Shown here: one piece after another, positions 56,701-64,000 of the stretch
Numbering within the stretch: position 1 is the stretch's first letter
Layout: each line of letters starts with the position of its first letter
Made by a program: the position numbers and the translations under genes
Notes under the pieces: model-generated
What the model was told of the DNA's origin: nothing
The model's database searches: none
The model's input: the letters and a program-made list of their open reading frames with translations, nothing else
Assembly (NCBI GenBank): GCA_963931865.1
Contig: OZ007506.1
Coordinates: forward strand, 6,403,393 to 6,467,392
Direction: 5' to 3'
DNA: 64,000 nucleotides
From: Axinella damicornis
Lineage: Eukaryota > Porifera > Demospongiae > Axinellida > Axinellidae

Positions 56701-59198
56701 TGATGTAATAGCACATGCAGTCATGCACACGTTCAACTGATAAGCAAGTGTGGTCTGGAAAGTATTCTGGCTGTGAATTCTAGCAAACAAGTGTGGTTTG
56801 GGAGTTTGAAAGAATTGCAAACATCTAGAGTGGTATGAGTGTCAGTTTCATGGCCAATGAAGTAGCTAACAATCAATTCCATTTTTACTGTGATATAAAG
56901 TGCATGCATTACAGGAGTAATGTTCATTCAATCTACCACCTCATATACACTAGCATCTTGAGTAAATGTTTCCACTTGGCCATACACAGGGTTTGGAGAA
57001 AGTTGTACTATACCATCTTGTGTGGAAGATTCAATCATGAACAGACCATATGCAGGGTTTTGAAAAGCTTGAACCACGCCTTGTTGTAAGGAAGGTACAA
57101 TCTGGGCATACACATGGCTTTGAGAATCATCTTGTGTAGAAATTGCAGAATTGATATTTTGAACTGCATCTTCGGGGGGGGGGGGGGGGGGGGGGAAGTT
57201 TCAAGGTTGTATGCAGGATCTTGAACTTTGCACACGTTAGCAGTGGACGTATGACATTGACTTGTCGTGACATTCCTGTAAAATTATGAAACACAGTACC
57301 GTAATTATTATACCTTCTAGAAAATTAATTAAGCATCCCTAATTTTCCTGCACTCTTCACTCGAACGTCTCTAACGTCTAGTTTCTGAGTGCATTGGCGC
57401 AAGTCTCTGAATTGGGGATCTACTTCTCATGATGTACGATATATTTACGCAAGTACCGGGACCTGTCATACTCAGGAATGTTAGAATGTTGTGGATCTCC
57501 TGCCAGCTTGTCACGAGAACTCAAGGTACAACCTTGAGACACGGATCGGTGGATGAGCATATGGTGCCTCCAGGGCTTGCAGTGCTCAGAGCTGCTACAT
57601 ATGGAGTCGACAGTCGGCGTCTGCTTATACCGCAACTCCCACGATAGTCTTGTGTACAGAGGCTAGGGTACAAGTGAGCCAGACCTTCAGGGATTGCAGA
57701 GCTAGAGCAGCTACATGTGGAGTCGAACATGCAGTGAGCATAATCGACATCTTTATCTCAGCTCACCACTCTCTCAAACTCACTCTTGCAGATAGTGCAT
57801 ACTCATAATTAAGCACATGGTAGGTCATATGCATTGCGGCACACACGTGAGACACGATACAGATAGAAATTCCTAGTTAAGTGTTAGTTACCTGGTTGTT
57901 ATGCACACTGGTATAGCACTGCTATGGTTTGCAGTTAGAAGTCTAGTAGTAGACAAAGATCTAGACATTCTAGCTTTGGTGGTCCTGCATGCTGATCAAA
58001 CTACAAACCAAACTCTGATCAAACCACTTTGCCATGCATATCAAATGCTTGCATGCATGCCTGATACTGCATGCATGTAAATTAAAGCAGTCTATAGTAA
58101 AGCTACAGAAGCACATTAATTGTGTTCCACTCATTAATGATTTGTATTACTACAATCTATTCAACTATATAATTTTGGAGGCAAAATTGTGCAGCAATAA
58201 TACCAGGACAGTACTATACTTGTTAATTTGGAGGAGCCATTGCCGATAGCAAGGTTTGAACTGTCCTCATTGAACCTAATCAGGTTGCCTCATTTATTGT
58301 TTGCCTCATAACCAGGCATGAATCTGTTCCCATAGATCTAGCCTTCTGTCAATCAGTTCCTCAAGAAATCCTCTTCCAGTGGACGAGAGGATAGAGATTC
58401 AGCTACCACTGTCATAGAAAGTATAGCTATACCTTGCTGATTGTGAGGCCACTACTAATTGCCCATCCATAACACACAAACGTGCCAATTTATGAATAAC
58501 ATCATCAAATAAGATCAGTATGTTGGCACAACTGAAACTCTCTCTGCATGTATGATGTAATGTTTTACTGGGTTTGTGTAGAGAAGACATTTTACACATA
58601 CACTTGTACTTAACATTATTAATTGCTATGGTTTTGTTTAGGTATGATAATTATCTTGTTTCCTGTAAGGCTATATACCACAGCTAGCCGCTCATTGTGT
58701 GCTCTGTCTTTTGTATTTGGAACAATACTACTTTTGTTGTAAGGAGGCCCTGCGCGTCTCTGTTACTATATTACCTGCATGCACATTGATCTTTTGTAGT
58801 GTCTCAATTATTCTCGTGTTGAATCTCTGACTCTGTTAAGTTAAATCCACTGCTGTTCGCTCTAGCTAGCCAAGTCCAACTACTGTTCATTGAGTACGAG
58901 TTCTAATAGTTTGTGCACAAGATACAGCAAGGGATTGATTAGCACATACTGACTTCCAGAATTGCACCTATTTTTATTATGCATGCATGCATGCAGCTAG
59001 CTACATGTGTGTACAATCAACTGAGCAGCTACATCGAATGTTCCAGGTAAACGTGTATAGCTAGCCCTGAGGATGAAAGTCATGCAGAACCAACAAGCAT
59101 CTTGTAAAATAGCTTGTCGCAATGAACTGGACTCTGACAGCAATTGCAAACAGCTGCAGGCATTGTAACAGACTAAGACAGTAAATAATAAATTAAAT

Positions 59199-59270
59199 GA
59201 AGGGCTGAGAACCAGAGTGCCTAACCCACAAAAATTGAATTAGCCCCCCTAAACTTGAGAATACTGTTAA
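59199..59270. repeat. Left 72-bp arm flanking the piggyBac element
   Basis: GAAGGGCTGAGAACCAGAGT ... GAGAATACTGTTAA is the reverse complement of 62257-62329 with a single one-base length difference. It ends in the TTAA that borders the transposon. Confidence 0.9.
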
Positions 59271-62256
59271 CCCTTTATAGGCGAAAGACGAGTACTCGTC
59301 ATGAAGGCGTTTCCGCTAATGACGGATGACGAGTACACTCGTCGTAGCTGCTACGCGTAGATGGTGCCAACAACGGCGCGCATTCGCACACGTAACGGGC
59401 AGCTGCCGACTTATTATTCCAACAGCACCTTCTGTAGTAGTACAGCAGTCGGTACGCTAGCTTGCCTGGTCTTCTCCTGACGAAAATTGCGAGGAATCGA
59501 CAGTTGCACCAACCATCGCTTCGCTCTTTGGAGCTCCGCCCCCTTCTCAATACGTGAGTTACACCTCCCATCTTATTACACCTTGCAGCACAAAATATGA
59601 ATAATACATTAGTCATAAATATGCAACAGGATGGCTGAGGGTTTCTCCAGAGCCCGCTTCACTGGGGAGGAAGTCCTAGATCTCCTAGACAGGGATGGGG
59701 AAGATGGAGGGCTGGATGATATCTTCTTTCCTGGAAGTGATGAAGAATTTGGATTCACAGAAGAGGAGATTGGAAGGCAGGGAACATGCTCATAACATAA
59801 CACACACACATGCACGCATGCAGTGCGATTGAATAATACACTTCTGTGTTACGTACAGATCAGACTCAGAGGACGAACATTCCTCTAACAACGAGGACTC
59901 TGAGAAGTACAGATCAGACTCAGAGGACGAACGTCCCACTGACAACGACGACTCTGAGAGGTATGTGATTTTATTGAGGTATGTGATACTAGCATTGCTG
60001 GTGGGTAACTATCGCATAACGTCTTTGTTCACTATACAGTGTTTCAGGAGACAGCAGGTCACCTGATGCACAAGAGATCGAGAGGTACACATAAATATAA
60101 CTTCAACTCACATCACAATTCACATTTTGAACTTCTTTGTTTGCAGTGTTGATGATATCCCATGGTCATCCACACTAAAGCCAGTGACCACCAAGCCGTT
60201 CGCTGAAACACCAGGACCAAATGTGGCACTTCCTCCATCTCCAACGGAAATCTTCTGTCTGTTCTTTACATCTCATCTCCTACAGTATATTGTGGAGCAA
60301 ACCAACCAGTATGCCTTTGAGTGTATGGGAGTAGAGGCATTTGCGAAGTGGACACAGGTTACAGTGGAAGAACTTCAAGCATACATGGGCTTCATGATAC
60401 TAATGGGGATCGTACATCTGCCTTCAATCTATGACTACTGGAGAAAGGACGAGATATACCACTACACACCGGTTGCTTCCAGGATTACGAGAGACCGCTT
60501 TTTCGAACTCCACCGATACCTACACTTTGCCGATAACAGCTCTCTTGCTCCTCCTGGTAGTCCAGAATACGATAAGCTGGGAAAAACGAAGCCAATAATT
60601 GAAAAGCTTTCCGAAAGGTTTCGTTCCACTTACACTCCTCAAATGAACGTTGCTGTAGACGAGGCCATGATACCTTTCAAAGGGAGATCTAGCTTGAAAC
60701 AGTATATGCCACTAAAGCCTGTCAGGCGAGGCATAAAAGTGTGGGCATTAGCAGATTCACTCAATGGATATATTTCAGAGTTTGATGTCTACACAGGGAA
60801 AAAGGCAAACGCGGTAGAGAAAAACCTAGGGGCGAATGTTGTGAAAACACTCACACAGCATTACGTGAACACATTCAGACATGTCTACTTCGACAATTTC
60901 TTTACCGGTGTTGGTTTGTTGCTGGATCTCCTCAAGTCTGGTTTATATGCATGTGGGACAATTCGGAGCAACAGGAAGGGCTTCCCAAAAGACCTGAAAC
61001 CTGTTGTAAAGAAAGGCATGAAGGAAAGGGGAGACAGTCAAACTCGCCAGTACAACAATTTGACAGTAAGTGTGTGGCAAGACAGCAAAGCCGTGTCAGT
61101 GGCAGCTACCAATGGAGATGCTACCGTAGATGTGCAGGTACTGAGAAAGAAAAAGGATGGTACTCGAACACCAGTGAACTGTCCACAATCCATTTCTCTG
61201 TACAATAAGTACATGGGAGGTGTCGACCACAACGATCAACTGAGAGGCTATTACCACGTTCGCCTCAAGTGCAGGAAGTACTACAAGTACATATTTTGGT
61301 TTCTTTTTGATGTTGCTGTCATAAACAGCTACATACTGACCAAGCACTACACTGACCTCAACATCAAAGACGTCAAGACCTTTCGCACAGAGCTGGCAAA
61401 GGGTTTGATCGGACAGTACTGCAGTCGCAAGCGTTCTGGTCGTGCCACACTGCATCCAGCAAAGCGATTCTGTGCTGCTCACTTTCCTATGAGGGGTGCA
61501 GAGAAAGTTCATCGCTGTCACTACTGCCATACTTATAAACATCAAAGGCATGAGACTGTATGGCACTGCAAAGACTGTGATCGGTTTCTGTGCCACAATG
61601 GCAGAGAGGACGACTGTTTTCGCCTGTATCACACATACTACGTCACATCTGCTACTGACTAACTGCATCGATTCATTGGTCTTGTATATGTCTATAACAG
61701 TACTCACTACTACCGACATATCACCTTACTATGCATCCACTTTGTTCACCACTGCCCAGCTCTAATGATAAACCTGGAACACAAAGGTCACTCGGGTCAA
61801 CACGTGATCAAGTTTGATTATAATTATAGGCTATCTTTCTGCTTCAAGTAACTTGGCTAAATTTGCTTGCAAGCGTATCTCTACGCCAAAATATCTTACT
61901 ACAGTCACCGTAAAACAACCATCGAACCAACAGCGTTCATTCTGCGCTGTTGTCACTAGTATACAGTACGAACTATTCAATATTCATGCACCCGCTCACC
62001 GTTTCTGGCATTTCCGTCGTAGTTCCAGTCAGCGTTTAGCTCACATTCACGAAGCAGCCTCCCTAGTGACTCCTCCAGGACGCCTACTCTCCGTTTCCAA
62101 GGTTAGATCGCTCTAGGCTATACCGAACACTGAGAAAGGGACGCAGTTTGAAGCGCGGTACCGGTATACCACGTGCGATAAATTGAGACGATTATTACGA
62201 ATTATCTCGTCATTCGCGGAAACGCCCAATTCAATTTTTCGCGTATTAAAATGTTT
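59271..62256 (+). mobile_element. Autonomous-looking piggyBac transposon
   Basis: Bordered by TTAA at 59267-59270 and 62257-62260. The left end is CCCTTTATAGGCGAAAG, with a palindrome GACGAGTACTCGTC inside; GCGTTTCCGC and AATGACG recur inverted near the right end (62205-62226). The right tip (TTTTAATACGCG, read inward) is a poor match to the left tip, so one end may be worn or misassigned. Encodes the transposase at 59631-61662. Confidence 0.75.
59631..61662 (+). CDS. PiggyBac-family transposase, 4 exons, 602 aa
   Basis: DDE/D transposase that cuts and inserts at TTAA. Exons 59631-59776, 59859-59960, 60040-60084, 60147-61662 join in phase. The first exon encodes an acidic N-terminus (GFSRARFTGEEVLDLL, DDIFFPGSDEE). 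Its donor must be GC (AG/GCAGGG at 59777): without splicing, the frame stops at 59793, and the phase then matches exon 2 exactly. Exon 2 is a Ser/Asp/Glu-rich linker with an internal repeat (RSDSEDE). The core has all three catalytic acidic motifs: VAVDEAMIPFKGR, VYFDNFFTGVG and GGVDHNDQLRGYY. The C-terminus ends in a cysteine/histidine zinc-binding region (RCHYCHTY, CKDCDRFLC). No internal stop or frameshift. Confidence 0.93.
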
Positions 62257-62329
62257 TTAACAGTATTCTCAAGTTTAGGGGGGCTAATTCAATTTTTGTG
62301 GGTTAGGCCACTCTGGTTCTCAGCCCTTC
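62257..62329. repeat. Right 73-bp arm flanking the piggyBac element
   Basis: Mirror image of 59199-59270, beginning TTAACAGTATTCTCAAG and ending CTGGTTCTCAGCCCTTC. Without the transposon the two arms would form an almost perfect palindrome with centre CTGTTAACAG. Confidence 0.9.
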
Positions 62330-62646
62330 GATTGAAAGGTTTCTACTAAATCTCCAGTGGATAGCTAACACCTTTGCAGACAGCATCTTGCAATTCCACC
62401 AAGGATAATGCACAGCATCAGCACACTGAACACGCCAATGGTGGTTCCAGCCACGTGCAACACCTCTTCCATGACTCCAGCCAGTCTCTAAACGCAGACA
62501 GATAAAGAAGGCGGGCTGTGGATACATTTGGAGGCGCGCGCAGGAGGAACTGCAGGGGGGTGGGTCTAGCGCCGGCGCCTTAGCCCCCGCTTTTTTACAA
62601 GCGACAAAAGCTGGGCGCGGAGGCCTGGGAATGAGGCTAAGGTAGG

Positions 62647-62824
62647 GCGGGGTAATTCGGGCCACTTCAACTTCAGGTCAACGGTAACTAAAAACGGACA
62701 GACTTTAGGCAAACTTCTGGCCATGTATATCCAGGGACTCAACCTGCCTACAACTCACTAGAAGCAAGAATAAAAGGATGCTTCTTTCCTGTTGCAACGT
62801 TGAAGTGGCCCGAATTACCCCGTA
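62647..62824. mobile_element. MITE with GGGGTAATTCGGGCCACTTC ends
   Basis: Perfect inverted repeats of about 25 bp (CGGGGTAATTCGGGCCACTT and AAGTGGCCCGAATTACCCCG) around 125 bp. To the left, 62570-62640 holds a worn TAGCC...CCTGGGAATGAGGCTA hairpin. Confidence 0.8.
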
Positions 62825-62980
62825 CTATACCGTGGCCCGACGCCCTACCTTAATCTCGTTCCCAGACCAGTCAAACGGTCATTGTTGAATATTCGGTGCA
62901 GTATCTTTCCTGGGGTTCTGAAGATATTTGTTAACTTCAGTGGCTAACTATACTGGCTGAATCGTGTGATCAAGCAGGCC

Positions 62981-63064
62981 TATCCATGAGCTGTATCCAC
63001 ACATTTGTGTGGATACAGCTCATGGATACTCAATGCATCGAGTATCCATGAGCTACATCCACGT
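62981..63064. repeat. Overlapping palindromes TATCCATGAGCTGTATCCAC
   Basis: A 48-bp perfect hairpin (TATCCATGAGCTGTATCCAC / GTGGATACAGCTCATGGATA) followed by a partial third copy AGTATCCATGAGCTACATCC. Confidence 0.85.
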
Positions 63065-63192
63065 GACTGTTTCCCATTAGTGGAGGCCGACACATTTCTG
63101 TTGGGAAAGCACCTCCTTAGTTTCTGAAAGGACTATTAACGAAAGCATTTAGCAGAAAACCAACTCTCAACTCTCACTATTTTTGCCCTTAA

Positions 63193-63788
63193 TCCTTTAA
63201 GCCCCATAGACGTCTATAGGCGTCATTTAGACCCTATGCACTTGTAGGGCTTCTCGCCAGCCAAAAAGAGACCAAAAAGGCTTCAGAGGGCCTAGGGACG
63301 ACTTTCAGGCACGAACTCAAAAATTTGGTCAGATTTCGGCGCGCCCTCCCCACTAAATGAAAGGCAGGGGGGGTTTCGAAAGGGGGGGCGAGGGCCCCCC
63401 CTTCGCCTGTCGTGGGCGTTTTTTGATTTTAATTCATTGACCCGAGGATTTTTGATTCTAATGATATTCATAGACCCCACCCAGGGCCTCAAGAAAACAT
63501 GCAAATTGGTGGTGTAAGGTGTGCCATCAGTCTGATCTGGCCCAAGTTTAGGGAAATGCTGGGCGAAAATCCGGCTGACATCCACCTTTGACCTCCGATT
63601 GCTGGGCTTGTAGGGGGTCATGAATATCATTAATGGTATTGCCAGAGGGGTCTCTCCATGCGTGCGGGCCCCACCAAGTTTGGCCGCCGAGGAGCGAATG
63701 CTGTGGGAGAGGAGTACCTACGAAAGTGGTGTGCGCTGAATGCATGAAAATGTGTTGTCTTGGTGGGAAGAATTCGGTGGTTAAAGGG
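63193..63788 (+). mobile_element. TTAA-flanked non-autonomous piggyBac-like element (copy 3)
   Basis: TTAA at 63189-63192 and 63789-63792; ends TCCTTTAAG (first base changed) and TTAAAGGG. A subterminal palindrome GACGTCTATAGGCGTC is present. Very similar to 17202-17789 throughout, including CCCCACCAAGTTTGGC near the right end. Confidence 0.82.
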
Positions 63789-64000
63789 TTAATATGTGCA
63801 TGGAGGATCAATGAATCTCATTAAAAATCGGCAAACCATCCCAAACTGGCACACAGTGCAAGTCTAGGCCGTTTTGAGGGCCCATTCTCACCAACTATGA
63901 ATCTCATTAAAGTAGTTAGTACACAATTTATATTAATCTTATGTAGTACATTACTCTTATGGCCATCTCACTACGAAAGCCAGTCAATGGTTGAGAGGTC
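63789..64000. other. Window end without recognised feature
   Basis: AT-rich DNA; GAATCTCATTAAA appears twice (63814 and 63900) in diverged context. Nothing else supported. Confidence 0.4.

Larger units (their letters stand above)
56928..62480 (-). pseudogene. Decayed duplicate of the receptor-like gene, split by a piggyBac element
   Basis: Tail exon copy 57275-56928 retains VYAQIVPSLQQGVVQ, PAYGLFMIESS, VYGQVETF and YEVVD but is frameshifted at a 22-base poly-G run (57174-57195). The juxtamembrane exon is missing from otherwise matching DNA at about 58170. The transmembrane exon copy (about 62480-62372) still reads VMEEVLHVAGTTIGVFSVLM but its acceptor is altered. The piggyBac element and its flanking arms (59199-62329) lie between. 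Clearly homologous block by block to 49054-54925; expression as a working receptor is unlikely. Confidence 0.75.

Noticed and set aside
61096..61719. 207-codon minus-strand frame
   Set aside because: Antisense shadow of the piggyBac transposase.

Overview
This is an animal nuclear genome fragment, most likely from a sponge or another early-branching marine invertebrate. Genes are split by GT-AG introns, intergenic DNA is full of short transposon-like repeats, and the genes are metazoan in type (CXXC1/CFP1, a TRPA-type channel, a receptor tail rich in phosphotyrosine-like motifs). Species assignment is inference. I built the gene models by hand from splice sites, reading phase and family similarity. 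There is one 200-base assembly gap (51843-52042).

Layout: (1) 456-2655, minus strand, part of a spliced UbiA-family prenyltransferase-like membrane protein whose introns hold a 28-bp minisatellite and a (GGGA)n tract. (2) 4322-11161, plus, a complete 9-exon CXXC1 gene (793 aa; PHD finger, CXXC zinc finger, conserved C-terminal domain). (3) 11249-13625, tandem repeats and a nested pair of tRNA-like SINE copies. (4) 13626-22815, plus, a complete 15-exon secreted purple acid phosphatase (564 aa) with all five metal-binding motifs. (5) 24936-25871, minus, an intronless secreted cysteine-rich protein of unknown function. (6) 28009-47788, plus, a 33-exon TRPA-type ankyrin/ion-channel gene (about 1380 aa) with one ankyrin repeat per exon and an internally duplicated N-terminal module. 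(7) 49054-54925, minus, the transmembrane, juxtamembrane and cytoplasmic-tail exons of a receptor-like gene. A decayed second copy (56928-62480) was carried in a segmental duplication that also took the last TRPA exon (56562-56700). (8) 59271-62256, a piggyBac element with a full-length-looking, four-exon transposase (602 aa).

Mobile DNA is the main theme. At least twelve hairpin elements share ends of the form TAGYCTCGTTCCCAG, and several are flanked by 9-bp direct repeats. Three TTAA-flanked non-autonomous elements start with CCCTTTA, like the piggyBac element. A different hairpin family inserted exactly at the 5' splice site of a TRPA ankyrin exon, where its target-site duplication copied the splice donor. 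The piggyBac element sits at a TTAA in the middle of a 72-bp-arm inverted repeat. Microsatellites lie directly upstream of 3' splice sites at six exons.

The genes show no sign of working together as a pathway: CXXC1 is chromatin machinery, the phosphatase and cysteine-rich protein are secreted, and the TRPA and receptor genes are membrane sensors that are neighbours through local duplication.
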